A model generated the notes under the pieces. It worked only from the letters and a program-made list of their open reading frames with translations, was not told where the DNA came from and did no database searches. Shown piece by piece: positions 8,563 to 17,639 of a stretch of 64,000 nucleotides of DNA. How positions within the stretch are numbered: the stretch's first letter is position 1; every line of letters begins with the position of its first letter. The stretch spans positions 1,563,501-1,627,500 of the forward strand of contig NZ_CP060635.1 in NCBI RefSeq assembly GCF_014337215.1. Reading direction: 5' to 3'. The stretch comes from Wansuia hejianensis (GTDB lineage: Bacteria > Bacillota > Clostridia > Lachnospirales > Lachnospiraceae). The translations under genes and the position numbers were made by a program.

Positions 8563-8650
8563 TTGAACTATGCCTTGCCTTATGCTACAATATGAATACG
8601 GTTTGAAACGCGCCCGTACACAAAGGCTATTTGTGTACGGGTGTTTTTTG
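8563..8650 (+). promoter_or_regulatory. promoter and leader terminator (attenuator) of the MATE gene
   Basis: Promoter -35 TTGAAC at 8563-8568, 17-base spacer, -10 TACAAT at 8586-8591. Within 25 bases of the expected start comes a perfect 12-bp hairpin (CCCGTACACAAA 8613-8624, loop GGCTA, complementary arm 8630-8641) followed by a six-T run. This intrinsic terminator stands before the gene, so transcription must pass it to reach the MATE gene 62 bases on. Such leader terminators are typical of drug-inducible resistance genes. No antiterminator hairpin or leader peptide was clearly seen. Confidence 0.75.
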
Positions 8651-8711
8651 TTGTTTCAACTGAATAAAAACGGTATTCTACAAGTTGTTTAATTTATAAT
8701 CGGGAGGAAAT

Positions 8712-10022
8712 ATGAGAAAAAAATATATTTTCAAAGATTTTCTGAAGTATGTGTCGCTGAACATTCTGGGGCAAACGGCGTATTCCTGCTACACGCTGGC
8801 GGACACATTTTTCGTGTCTGCTAAACTGGGAACAAATGGTTTAACTGCCCTTAACCTTGCCTTTCCAATATTTTGCCTAATAAACGGAACCGGGCTTATG
8901 ATCGGTATGGGCGGCGGCACAAAGTATTCAATCCATAAGAGCCGCGGCGAAGACCATAAAGCAAACCAAGTCTTTACAAATGCTGTTTATCTTACAGCAT
9001 TATTTGCAGCAATGTTTATTTTTGGGGGCTTGTTCTTTTCGGGAATGATTGTAAAGTTATTAGGCGCAGATGAGACTGTATTTTCCATGACAAATACTTA
9101 TCTGCGGGTTATGATGTTATTCGCTCCGGCGTTCCTAACCAATAATCTCTTGCAGTGCTTTATACGTAACGACAGGAGACCGTCGCTTTCAATGACAGCC
9201 ATGATTACAGGAAGCTTATCAAATATTGTGCTTGATTACATTTTTATCTTCCCGCTGAACATGGGAATATCCGGTGCTATTTTCGCGACAGGTCTTGCGC
9301 CTGTTATCAGTATCATGGTCCTGTCGCCTTATCTTACCGGCAGGAAAAATGGGTTTCACTTTGCAAAATCCGTTCTCAGCGGAAAAAACGCGGGAGAGAT
9401 ACTGTCCGGCGGTGTGCCGCCTTTTCTTACGGAAGCCACCTCGGGCGTGGTCATGTTCCTGTTTAATTTCATCATTCTCCGCATTGCGGGAAATACAGGC
9501 GTAGCTGCTTTTGGAGTAATTACAGTGATCTCTCTTGTAGTCATCGCAATCTACACCGGGTTATCGCAGGGTATCCAGCCACTTATCAGCAGAAACTATG
9601 GAACACAGAATACAGAGAATGTTAAAGCTATCTTGAAATATGCCATGTATACCCTGCTGCTTCTGTCAGCTGTGATTTATTCTATAATTTGTTTCGGAGC
9701 TGACACATTAGTTTCTGTTTTCAACAGCGAAGCGAATAAAGCGCTGCAGGCCTATGCGGTAACAGGGCTAAAACTGTATTTTGCTGCCTGCCCTTTGATC
9801 GGATTGAACATTGTGTATTCCACCTACTTCATTTCAACAGAAAAACCACTGCCGGCGCAGGTTATTTCTCTGTTACGGGGTTTCATCGTTCTAATTCCTA
9901 TGGCGTTATTACTTTCTGCCGCTTTCAAAATGACTGGCGTATGGTGTGCCTATCCGCTGACAGAATGTATCGTCGCTTTCGCAGGAACGAGATTTTATAC
10001 CTCATCAAGACGAAAACCTTAA
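8712..10022 (+). CDS. MATE-family multidrug/organic cation exporter
   Basis: 436-residue membrane protein with about 12 hydrophobic segments and MATE/MatE features (LGQTAYSCYTLADTFFVSAKLG in the first helices, QPLISRNYG at the seventh). It should export cationic drugs or metabolites in exchange for Na+ or H+. The start follows GGGAGG. It is a single gene between two minus-strand blocks, is AT-richer than the neighbours (many AAA/TTT codons) and has its own attenuated promoter, consistent with acquisition by transfer. The true substrate cannot be told from sequence. Confidence 0.9.
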   Translation: MRKKYIFKDFLKYVSLNILGQTAYSCYTLADTFFVSAKLGTNGLTALNLAFPIFCLINGTGLMIGMGGGTKYSIHKSRGEDHKANQVFTNAVYLTALFAAMFIFGGLFFSGMIVKLLGADETVFSMTNTYLRVMMLFAPAFLTNNLLQCFIRNDRRPSLSMTAMITGSLSNIVLDYIFIFPLNMGISGAIFATGLAPVISIMVLSPYLTGRKNGFHFAKSVLSGKNAGEILSGGVPPFLTEATSGVVMFLFNFIILRIAGNTGVAAFGVITVISLVVIAIYTGLSQGIQPLISRNYGTQNTENVKAILKYAMYTLLLLSAVIYSIICFGADTLVSVFNSEANKALQAYAVTGLKLYFAACPLIGLNIVYSTYFISTEKPLPAQVISLLRGFIVLIPMALLLSAAFKMTGVWCAYPLTECIVAFAGTRFYTSSRRKP

Positions 10023-10053
10023 ATTGCACTCCGCCGTGCACGGAAGCAGCCGC

Positions 10054-10093
10054 GCCATCATTGTATCCCCCTCTTCTGTGATACAATGATGGC
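10054..10093. repeat. perfect 14-bp inverted repeat after the MATE gene
   Basis: GCCATCATTGTATC (10054-10067) is exactly inverted at 10080-10093 around a 12-base loop. It lies between the convergent ends of the MATE gene and nudC. It lacks a clear T-run but can act as a shared 3' hairpin. Confidence 0.6.
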
Positions 10094-10150
10094 CTGCAGA
10101 ACCGGCAAGGCTCCTGGCAGACCGGGCAGCAGAGCAGGCTTTCCGAAAAA

Positions 10151-10987
10151 CTACAGCATATATTCTCCTTTTTTGAATCTCGTCATCATCTCTCTCGTTA
10201 AAGCAATACGCTCCTCATCCTCCGGAACCTCTTCCGGCGAATACCAGCCTGCCTCCGCAAGCTCTTCTTCTTCCAGCGTGATCCGGTCGTCCTCTCCGTC
10301 CAGCTCGCAGAAAAATCCCATCAGCAGCGTTCCCGTAAAAGGCCAGGGCTGGCTTTTATAGTATTTGAGATTCTTGACCTTCAGCCCCACTTCTTCCATC
10401 ACTTCCCGGTGTACGGTCTCTTCAATCGTCTCACCGATCTCATTAAAGCCGGCAATCAGGGCATATTTCTTATATTCCCGTCCGGCATATTTGCTCATCA
10501 GTAACTTTCCGTTGTGCGTCACTGCGATAATGACCGCCGGGCTGATGACCGGATAAACCATGTTCCCGCAGGAGGGACACTTCACCATACGTTCCTTGTG
10601 ATCCCTGTGCATTCTCACGCCGCAGGCCCCACAGTAAATATGTCTCTGGTACCACTCATACAGCTGATGCCCTGTGATTCCCGCAAACGCCAGTTCCCTG
10701 GGCCTTGCCAGGCGGAACTGCCGGACATGTTCAAAATGGTACGTCTCCGGTATCGTCCATTCCACAGGCTCTCCCAGATAAAACTCCTCCTCGTTAATCG
10801 CAAACAGGTATGTATAATTCATCTCGCATCCAGAAAAGTCAGACAATGCAGGAAAAAAAATCTGCCCATCCTCCTTATGGGAAATCAGTACCTCACTCCC
10901 GCGGTAAACCAGAATCCTTCCCTTCTCATCAGGCGCTTTGTCATGGTATTCGTTATAATATTTCTTTGGTCCTATGTCCTGAATCAT
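10151..10987 (-). CDS. nudC: NADH pyrophosphatase / RNA deNADding Nudix enzyme
   Basis: 278-residue NudC. It has an N-terminal NUDIX-like domain, a zinc ribbon (CGACGVRM and CPSCG, residues about 125-145), and a Nudix box GX5EX7REVMEEVGL near 190. The NudC-specific signature SQPWPF follows the Nudix box. It splits NAD(H) to NMN(H) and AMP and, in characterised homologues, removes NAD caps from RNA. The start ATG overlaps the end of the upstream permease gene by four bases. The stop is an amber TAG, notable in an organism with a pyrrolysine tRNA. Confidence 0.93.
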   Translation of the reverse strand: MIQDIGPKKYYNEYHDKAPDEKGRILVYRGSEVLISHKEDGQIFFPALSDFSGCEMNYTYLFAINEEEFYLGEPVEWTIPETYHFEHVRQFRLARPRELAFAGITGHQLYEWYQRHIYCGACGVRMHRDHKERMVKCPSCGNMVYPVISPAVIIAVTHNGKLLMSKYAGREYKKYALIAGFNEIGETIEETVHREVMEEVGLKVKNLKYYKSQPWPFTGTLLMGFFCELDGEDDRITLEEEELAEAGWYSPEEVPEDEERIALTREMMTRFKKGEYML

Positions 10988-12153
10988 GAAATCATTTGTT
11001 TCCTTTCCATCCTTTTATGCACTTCTTCCCGCACCAGTGTATAGACCACGGAAGTCAGCGGGATAAAGGCCAGCATGCCCACGATGCCAAACAGGCTTCC
11101 GCCCACTGACACCGCCAGCAGCACCCAGATGCCAGGCAAGCCGATGGACCCGCCAACAACTCTGGGGTATATCATATTGCCCTCAATCTGCTGAATGATG
11201 ATAAATAAGATCACGAAGACAATCGCCTGAAAAGAACTGACTGTCAGAATCAGCAGCGCCCCGATGATGCAGCTCAGATAGCATCCGAAAATCGGGATAA
11301 AGGACATAAAAGCTACAATCACAGCAATCAGGACCGCATAGGGGAATCCCCCGATCGCCAGGACTGCAAAATAAATCATGAACAGAATACACGCTTCCAG
11401 GCACTGTCCCGTAATAAAGCTGGAAAATGTCCTGGAGCAGAGGTGATACAGCTTCGCCAGCCAGTCAGCTCCCGGCTTAGGCAAAAACGCGCGGACCACC
11501 CGGGCGGTCTGCCCGCGCAGCTTCTCCTTTTGTCCCAGGATATAGCAGGCGAATACAAATGCGATCACAAATGTCGAAACTGAAGTGATCAGTTCTCCCA
11601 CCATGGCAGAGGCCGTGGAAAACATCTCATCCAGTCCGCCGATGCTTCCGGATTTCAGGAAGGTGATCACGTTGGAAAACAGCATAGGCCAATTGGGTTC
11701 TTTGCCGAAAATGGTATCCACCTTTTCCAATATATCCGGATATGCGGACAACTGTACATGGAGCCAGCTCTTCAGCCTCGGCACGGCGGATTCCAGGTTG
11801 GAAATCGCATTGGTCGCCGCATCTCCCAGCTGGGGCACCACAATCCAGAAAACTGCCAGCACAACACCCAGTATCAGCAGGATAGCCAAGACAATGCTGA
11901 CTGGACGTTTTATTTTCTGCAATAACCGTTTCTTTTTGGCGAACCGGTTGCCGAAAATCACGCGCTCCAGAAACCGCATCAGTATATTTACAATAAATGC
12001 CATCACAAGGCCAATCAAAAACGGTGTGAACAGCCCGATCAGGCCAGTTATGATAGAGATCACCACATCAAACCGGAAGCAGCAGGCCACTACCAGCACA
12101 GTAAATACGATCAGGCCTCCGATTTTAAACATTGTCTGTTTATCCAGCTTCAT
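10984..12153 (-). CDS. AI-2E family (PerM-like) permease
   Basis: 389-residue integral membrane protein with seven to eight hydrophobic helices and the AI-2E family signature region (GNMIYPRVVGGSIGLPGIWVLLA) near the C-terminus. Family members include the E. coli AI-2 exporter TqsA and several Na+/H+ antiporters, so the substrate is open. The start is set at the ATG of MKLDKQTMF, with AAAGGA seven bases upstream, rather than the earlier TTG. It is coupled by overlap to nudC. Confidence 0.85.
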   Translation of the reverse strand: MKLDKQTMFKIGGLIVFTVLVVACCFRFDVVISIITGLIGLFTPFLIGLVMAFIVNILMRFLERVIFGNRFAKKKRLLQKIKRPVSIVLAILLILGVVLAVFWIVVPQLGDAATNAISNLESAVPRLKSWLHVQLSAYPDILEKVDTIFGKEPNWPMLFSNVITFLKSGSIGGLDEMFSTASAMVGELITSVSTFVIAFVFACYILGQKEKLRGQTARVVRAFLPKPGADWLAKLYHLCSRTFSSFITGQCLEACILFMIYFAVLAIGGFPYAVLIAVIVAFMSFIPIFGCYLSCIIGALLILTVSSFQAIVFVILFIIIQQIEGNMIYPRVVGGSIGLPGIWVLLAVSVGGSLFGIVGMLAFIPLTSVVYTLVREEVHKRMERKQMIS

Positions 12154-12239
12154 AGATTTTTCCTTTTTTACTTCTGTCAACAGAGCTACGAATGTATTCT
12201 ATCATATTTTCCCCTCATTGTACAGATGAACAGGTTTGA

Positions 12240-13631
12240 CTACGCATGCCGGATGCTGGTATATTCAGAGATTTCCCGGCTGATCGTACAGAGATCGTCC
12301 ACACTCAGGTCGTGCAGCCTCTCATGGCCGGTGATTCTGGCGAAAGTCTTCAGTTCTTCCAGGGACACATTGAAGAAATTGGCCACCCTGGCTGCCGCAG
12401 CCTCCACCTTCAGACGTTCCCTCAATTCCGGCTTCTGGGTTGCCACGCCCACCGGACAATTCCCCGACCCACAGATCCTGTACTGCTGGCAGGCGGCCGC
12501 GATCAGAGCGGAGGATGCCACTGCCACCGCATCAGCCCCCATGGCAATCGCCTTCGCGAAATCGGCCGACACCCGCAGGCCTCCTGTAATTACCAAAGAA
12601 ATATCTGAGTGTATGGAGTCCAAATACTTTCTGGCTCTGTGAAGGGCATAGACCGTCGGGACGCCGGTGGCCTCCCGCAGCAGCAGCGGGCTGGACCCCG
12701 TGGCCCCTCCCCGCCCGTCTATCGTGATGAAATCCGGCTCCGCGTACACACAGAATTCCAGATCCCTTTCGATTCTCCCGGCGGCGATCTTAATTCCGAT
12801 AGGCCGCCCGTCAGACTCATTCCGCAGACGGTCAACCAGCTGTTTCAGATCTTCTCTGCCATTGATCTCCGGAAATTTGGAAGGACTCTGGACATCCTGC
12901 CCCGGTTCCTTGCCCCGGAGAGCCGCGATCTCAGGCGTCACCTTTTCCCCCGGGAGATGGCCGCCCATACCTGGCTTCGTCCCTTGGCCGATCTTTATTT
13001 CGATGGCATCCGCCCGCTGCAGGTTTTCTCTCGTCACACTGTATTTGTTGGGAACATATTCAAATATGTACTTGTAGGCCGCTTCCCTTTCCTCCGGCAG
13101 AATGCCGCCCTCTCCGCTGCACATGGCGGTCCTGGCCGCCGCGCTCCCTTTCGCCAGCGCCACCTTAATTTCTCTCGAGAGCGCACCGAAGGACATATGG
13201 GATACATAGACCGGGTTATTCAGAATCAGAGGCTTCTTGGCATTCCTTCCGAGCACTGTCGTCGTAATCACTGGGTCTCCGTCATTCAGCGGCGGCGGAT
13301 TCAGCTGCGCTCCCAGAATCAGGATATCGTCCCAGTCCGGCATGGCCATCCTGGTGCCCATAGCTCCCCCGATCGTCTTCCCGCTTACAGCCATCTCATG
13401 AATCACATCCATATAGCGGCATTCCGGGTCGACTCTCGCATATGCCGGATCATAGCGGAGCTCCGGCCCTTTAGCAGCAGGCGCCGCCGCTTGCTCAGCC
13501 TTTCCGTCCGGCTCCGCTTCCTTCTCCAGTCTGAAAAATTTCTCTGCCGGCGCATGACAGACCGGGCAATGCTCCGGCGGATTTTCACCCTCATGTACAT
13601 AACCGCAGACGCTACATTTCCATTGATCCAT
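12240..13631 (-). CDS. rubredoxin-domain FMN-binding glutamate synthase family protein
   Basis: 463 residues. The first 45 form a rubredoxin-like iron site (CSVCGY and CPVCHAP). After a low-complexity Ala/Pro linker, the rest is the FMN and Fe-S central domain of glutamate synthase (GltB2 type), with NPVYVSHMSFGALS, the GEGG loop, IKIGQGTKPGMGGHLPG and GSGNCPVGVATQ. There is no glutamine amidotransferase domain, so it probably takes ammonia or another donor, as proposed for archaeal-type GltS. The rubredoxin would feed electrons to FMN. The start follows AAGGGGG. The stop is TAG. It has its own promoter and palindromic operator. Confidence 0.85.
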   Translation of the reverse strand: MDQWKCSVCGYVHEGENPPEHCPVCHAPAEKFFRLEKEAEPDGKAEQAAAPAAKGPELRYDPAYARVDPECRYMDVIHEMAVSGKTIGGAMGTRMAMPDWDDILILGAQLNPPPLNDGDPVITTTVLGRNAKKPLILNNPVYVSHMSFGALSREIKVALAKGSAAARTAMCSGEGGILPEEREAAYKYIFEYVPNKYSVTRENLQRADAIEIKIGQGTKPGMGGHLPGEKVTPEIAALRGKEPGQDVQSPSKFPEINGREDLKQLVDRLRNESDGRPIGIKIAAGRIERDLEFCVYAEPDFITIDGRGGATGSSPLLLREATGVPTVYALHRARKYLDSIHSDISLVITGGLRVSADFAKAIAMGADAVAVASSALIAAACQQYRICGSGNCPVGVATQKPELRERLKVEAAAARVANFFNVSLEELKTFARITGHERLHDLSVDDLCTISREISEYTSIRHA

Positions 13632-13663
13632 TTTCAAACCCCCTTATCTGTAATATTACTTTT

Positions 13664-13692
13664 ACAATATCAGTAATGATTACTAAAGTCAA
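13664..13692 (-). promoter_or_regulatory. promoter with perfect 13-bp palindrome for the rubredoxin-GltS gene
   Basis: Minus strand -35 TTGACT at 13687-13692, 17-base spacer, -10 TATTGT at 13664-13669. The spacer holds the perfect palindrome AGTAAT-C-ATTACT (13672-13684). An operator between the two promoter boxes would block polymerase, so repression is likely. The repressor is not identified. Confidence 0.7.
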
Positions 13693-13736
13693 GCAAGTTT
13701 TCCAGATTTACAGATTTTTCGGAAAATTCCTTTTGT

Positions 13737-14996
13737 CTATTGATTTGCCTCTCTCCAATCCTTCGCCAGCCTGTCCGCCCGCAGCAGCAGGACCAGCCCT
13801 ATCCCGAATATAACCGCCATCGCCCCCACTCCCAGGTTCATGCTTCCGGTCATCTGGCTGACTAAACCGATCAAAAAGGTTCCAAGAAAAGAAGCTCCCT
13901 TCCCGCAGATGTCGAACAGTCCGAAATATTCCCCAGCCTGCTCTGCCGGTATCAGCTTCGCGTAATAAGAACGGGACAGTGACTGGATTCCGCCCTGGAA
14001 CATCCCCACACAGACAGCCAGCACATAGAATTGTGCCTGAGTTTTTAAAAACACTGCATAAACGGCAATCCCCAGATAAGCGATAATGCATACGGCGATC
14101 AGACGGCCTGCCGGATATTTGCCTGCCAGCCGCCCGAACAGGATCGAGAACGGGAACGCCACAAACTGGGTGGCCAGCAGAGCGATCAGCAGGCCTGCTG
14201 TGTCCAGCCCCAGCGCCGTTCCGTATGCCGTCGCCATATCTATGATCGCATATACTCCGTCGATGAAAAAGAAAAACGCCAGGAGAAACACGAAGATATG
14301 CTTCTGTTTCTTCACCTGCAGAAAGGTCTGGCCCAGGCGCTTCAGGCTGTCCCTGACAGGACGACCTCCCTCCTCGGCAAAATGTACCTGACGGTACTGC
14401 TTCAGCAGCAGAATCGATGACGCTGCCCACCAGAGCGCAGTGATCAGAAATACCGCTGCCATGGCAGCCACCAGCGGTATCCCCAGCGTTCCATGCCCAA
14501 GGCTCAGCCACAGGCAGACCCCAAAGGGGATACAGCTTCCGATATAGCCCCAGGCATAGCCATAGGATGACACCCGGTCCATCCGTTCCCCAACCGTAAT
14601 ATCCGGAAGCATCGCGTCATAGCAGACCAGGCTGTCCGCATAGCCGATCCGCGCGATTACGAAAATCACCAGAAAACACTGCCAGGTGCGGGCAAGCCCC
14701 AGCGCCCCGCAGGCGGCGGCGCCCAATGCCATACAAGCGGCAAACAGCCGCTTCTTATAACCCTTCTGGTCAGACATCCCGCCCAGCACCAGACCGGCGG
14801 CGGCGGCGATCAGCGTCGCAATAGAAGCTGCATAGCCCCAGGTTGCCAGATAATCCACGGAGGATATGCCGGCATTTCCTGCCAGCGTGTCGTAATAAAC
14901 AGGGATGATAGTAGATACCAGAAGGATAAAGGCCGAGTTGCCTACATCATATAGTATCCAGGCTCTTTCACTTTTTGACAGCTTTTGTCTGTTCAT
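13737..14996 (-). CDS. MFS transporter of the UMF1 / Atg22-like family
   Basis: 419-residue membrane protein with about 12 helices and UMF1 hallmarks (SERAWILYDVGNSAFILLVSTIIPVYY; GGIQSLSRSYYAKLIPAEQAGEYFG). The family is related to the vacuolar amino-acid exporter Atg22; bacterial substrates are unknown. The start at MNRQK has AGAGG seven bases upstream; an earlier ATG overlaps the stop of the phospholipase-like gene. It ends with TAG. It forms a small operon with the next gene upstream. Confidence 0.85.
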   Translation of the reverse strand: MNRQKLSKSERAWILYDVGNSAFILLVSTIIPVYYDTLAGNAGISSVDYLATWGYAASIATLIAAAAGLVLGGMSDQKGYKKRLFAACMALGAAACGALGLARTWQCFLVIFVIARIGYADSLVCYDAMLPDITVGERMDRVSSYGYAWGYIGSCIPFGVCLWLSLGHGTLGIPLVAAMAAVFLITALWWAASSILLLKQYRQVHFAEEGGRPVRDSLKRLGQTFLQVKKQKHIFVFLLAFFFFIDGVYAIIDMATAYGTALGLDTAGLLIALLATQFVAFPFSILFGRLAGKYPAGRLIAVCIIAYLGIAVYAVFLKTQAQFYVLAVCVGMFQGGIQSLSRSYYAKLIPAEQAGEYFGLFDICGKGASFLGTFLIGLVSQMTGSMNLGVGAMAVIFGIGLVLLLRADRLAKDWREANQ

Positions 14997-15007
14997 GCCC
15001 CCACCTC

Positions 15008-15805
15008 TCATTTCACGCCAAAGGTGTGGTCAAACCTTTTTCCCAGTCTTCGTCCCCGTTCCAGGTGCTCTGTCATCTCTTCTATCATGGCCGGGGCTTC
15101 CCGGATCCCTTTCCGGTACAGACGGTATAGTTCCCGGTCACTGTCGGAAAACTGCGGGTCTCTTTCCCTGGTGATCATCATGCCGTGCATCTCCGGATAA
15201 TTTCCCGAAAGCTTCAGGATCGCCCGCACCAGACGCCGCTTGCCGGCCGAGGGGGCTGTGAGTAAATTACAATTTTTTATCATAGAACCCATGGCCTGAT
15301 ACACCTGCTCCACAGTAGCAGGCGCGTAAAAGGGGGCGATGATCTCCGCGCTTTCCTTCGACGGAATGATGTGATCTGCCAGGCGGTGAGAAATAGGATT
15401 AATGCCGTCATGGACCATCAGCGCTCGGTCAAAGGCGCCCTCGATCTCCGTATGCGTGACATGGCTCCGGCGGATTTTCTCTTCCACGTAGGGATGGCAG
15501 AGGCTGTCCAGGGTAAAATGACAGACCACTCCGCACAGATACGCCCAGGCGCCGCCATAGCTGGAACTCTCCTTCACCACGCGGGCTCCCCGCTCAATGA
15601 AAGCTCTTCCTGTCCAATCATGAAGCTGATAGCCGATCTGGTTCACCGGATTGGCGCACAGGGGCCGGTAATAGAACATTAGGTCAGGCCCGTGCAGACC
15701 TGTCAGATAAAGTGTCCGGTATTTAGAAATACGTGCGGACACTTCTTCAGGCAAATGGCAGTATACTTCGCATCCAAACCGGTAGTGTGCATAAGTTGAT
15801 GGCAT
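15008..15805 (-). CDS. zinc-dependent phospholipase C family protein
   Basis: 265 residues matching the PF00882 zinc-dependent phospholipase C fold found in many Clostridia. It starts MPSTYAHYRFG without a signal peptide and has the His/Asp metal-ligand pattern (LTGLHGPDLMFY, CHFTLDSLCHPYVEE, THTEIEGAFDR). Since no export signal is seen it is likely cytoplasmic, and the true substrate is not known. It overlaps or abuts the UMF1 gene, with GAGGG before its ATG. Confidence 0.8.
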   Translation of the reverse strand: MPSTYAHYRFGCEVYCHLPEEVSARISKYRTLYLTGLHGPDLMFYYRPLCANPVNQIGYQLHDWTGRAFIERGARVVKESSSYGGAWAYLCGVVCHFTLDSLCHPYVEEKIRRSHVTHTEIEGAFDRALMVHDGINPISHRLADHIIPSKESAEIIAPFYAPATVEQVYQAMGSMIKNCNLLTAPSAGKRRLVRAILKLSGNYPEMHGMMITRERDPQFSDSDRELYRLYRKGIREAPAMIEEMTEHLERGRRLGKRFDHTFGVK

Positions 15806-15866
15806 ATTTTATCCCTCACTTTTCCATTCTCTCATGCAAAGTATAGCCTTATTTGATGATTCTAAT

Positions 15867-16757
15867 TCATACTTCCCAGGTCAGGAGGCTCCCCTCGTCC
15901 ACACCACGGTCATACAGGCTGCTGTCAGCTTCCCACCTGACCCTGGTGCTCCCGTCCTCCATCCGGACCAGCAGGCGGTCCTGTGCTGCTTCTCCATCCG
16001 GCCGTCCCTCACATCCGAAATCAGGCTCTTCAATCTCCGCTACCCGGCCGCATTCCCACTGCTGCCCGTCATGGGAGACAGATACTACCCGGCCCTTCTG
16101 CTTCTCATCCTCCAACGAATCCAGAAAACGGCCCACCGTGCCGAATTCCTTCCACATGTGCATAGGCCAGACATAATCTGCATCCACATGCTCCAGAAAA
16201 TACCGAAAGCCTTCCGCATACCACTCTTCCAGCCTGGGGTCCAGCGGGCAGAAGGCCACGTGAATCTTCTCACCCTTCAGCTTCTGAATCTCACGCCGGT
16301 ATTCCGCCACCATCTGATTCCGGTGCTGCTTAGAATCTCCCGGCCACGACCAGCAGTTCAGATCACCGCCGTGATAGATCTGATATTCCCCGCAGCCGAC
16401 CAGAAAGGCAACTCCACAGTCCGTAGAACACAGCGTGCGGATCCGGAGGGTTTTGTCCCCCGCATCCAGGCAGACTTCCTCTCCGGCCGTCATATAATGG
16501 ATGCGCTCTTCCGGCCCTCCGATCTTCCGCACTTTCCTCCTGGTATCCCTGGAAAGCACATAGGCCGCCCGGCCCGCCAGGGGTTCCATGGAAAAAATCT
16601 GAGGGTTGAAGTGATCCTGGTGCTGATGGCTCACAAAAAACACTGCCTCCGCGGGATCTGAATCCAGCGGCAGGCAGCCTGTCTCATAATCAAACACCAG
16701 CAGCAGGCCGGAAATCTCCACCGCATACCCGCTGTGCCCTAAAAAAGTAATCTTCAT
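15867..16757 (-). CDS. MBL-fold metallo-hydrolase
   Basis: 296-residue metallo-beta-lactamase-fold protein. The motif SHQHQDHFN near residue 50 is the HxHxDH dinuclear metal site, and YHGGDLN near 130 supplies a further ligand. The opening MKITFLGHSGYAVEI resembles the UlaG/YtnP-like L-ascorbate lactonase branch. The start codon overlaps the stop of the upstream TetR gene, so the two are co-expressed and the regulator may control this enzyme. The C-terminal 60 residues are not typical of the family. Substrate unknown. Confidence 0.82.
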   Translation of the reverse strand: MKITFLGHSGYAVEISGLLLVFDYETGCLPLDSDPAEAVFFVSHQHQDHFNPQIFSMEPLAGRAAYVLSRDTRRKVRKIGGPEERIHYMTAGEEVCLDAGDKTLRIRTLCSTDCGVAFLVGCGEYQIYHGGDLNCWSWPGDSKQHRNQMVAEYRREIQKLKGEKIHVAFCPLDPRLEEWYAEGFRYFLEHVDADYVWPMHMWKEFGTVGRFLDSLEDEKQKGRVVSVSHDGQQWECGRVAEIEEPDFGCEGRPDGEAAQDRLLVRMEDGSTRVRWEADSSLYDRGVDEGSLLTWEV

Positions 16758-17377
16758 ATCTCCACCTCGCCCTTCCTACAGCGGCGTTCCCGTCTAGCCG
16801 ACGTCATAATATCCATCACAATCTGCTGCAGATAGACCTCCAGCGCCTCCAGCTCACACTCATTCCTGTGGTGAAGCCACCAAACGCCAGTTCTGATGAT
16901 CGCGCCGGCCAGCAGCTCCCCCTCCAGCGAAACCGGAACCGAGTACTCCCGTTCCTCTACCGGAACGTCCTTCAGTCCATCCTCCAGCAAGCCCGCCACA
17001 TAGGCGTGGAGGGAATCCAGAAAATAACTGCTGCGGTTTACTTCACAGATGACCCGGCAGACCTCATACTGACTCTGAACATATTCCAGTATATTGCCCA
17101 TGATCTCTACGATCCGTTCCGGTCTGTAAGGCTCTGTATCCTTGCGCTCCGGCACCAGCATTTCCCGGAGCGTGCTCCAGTAATACTGCAGCAGATCGTA
17201 TTTGTCATCAAAATAATTATAAAAGGTAGCCCTTGGGACCAATGCTTTTTCACAGATATCAATGACGCTGATCTTCTCAAACGGCTTCACCTGCAAAAGC
17301 TGTGTCAGTGCCAGCGTCAGGATCTTCAAGGTCCGCCTGGCAGCCATAGTTTTTCTCTTTCTCGCATCCAGTTTCAT
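16754..17377 (-). CDS. TetR/AcrR-family transcriptional regulator
   Basis: 207-residue regulator. The N-terminal helix-turn-helix (residues about 10-58; KISVIDICEKALVPRATFYNYFDDKYDLLQYYW) is classic TetR; the C-terminal helical ligand domain is of the Firmicutes TetR_C type. The start at MKLDARKRK follows AAAGGAG at seven bases. It is coupled to the metallo-hydrolase and divergent from the radical SAM gene, with about 260 bases between the two starts; autoregulation and control of either side are possible. No clear operator was identified. Confidence 0.88.
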   Translation of the reverse strand: MKLDARKRKTMAARRTLKILTLALTQLLQVKPFEKISVIDICEKALVPRATFYNYFDDKYDLLQYYWSTLREMLVPERKDTEPYRPERIVEIMGNILEYVQSQYEVCRVICEVNRSSYFLDSLHAYVAGLLEDGLKDVPVEEREYSVPVSLEGELLAGAIIRTGVWWLHHRNECELEALEVYLQQIVMDIMTSARRERRCRKGEVEI

Positions 17378-17499
17378 ACTGTCGCTCCTTTGGTTTCCCA
17401 TTCATAGAGATTTGTCCCTAAATTTCCCATTCGCCTGATTTTGTCCGGCGACACTTTCCATAATCTGTCTAAATCTGTACACATTTAAAAAATCGGGGC

Positions 17500-17528
17500 T
17501 TGTTCCCCGGTTTCAGATATTATATCAT
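17500..17528 (+). promoter_or_regulatory. likely promoter of the radical SAM gene
   Basis: -35 TTGTTC at 17500-17505, 17-base spacer, -10 TATCAT at 17523-17528. It lies 110 bases ahead of the start and overlaps a short CGGGG/CCCCG hairpin. Confidence 0.45.
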
Positions 17529-17639
17529 GCATTCAGATACCTGTAAACGGTTAGAATATTACAGTTCAGCCCTGAGACGAAACTGCAAGGAAACCGTGAA
17601 ATGAAAATTGACATAGGAAAGAAATGGAGGAACACACAA

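Noticed and set aside
12609..13676. 355-codon open frame on the plus strand
   Set aside because: It is antisense to the rubredoxin-glutamate synthase, Arg/Pro/His-rich as shadow frames are, with no motif.
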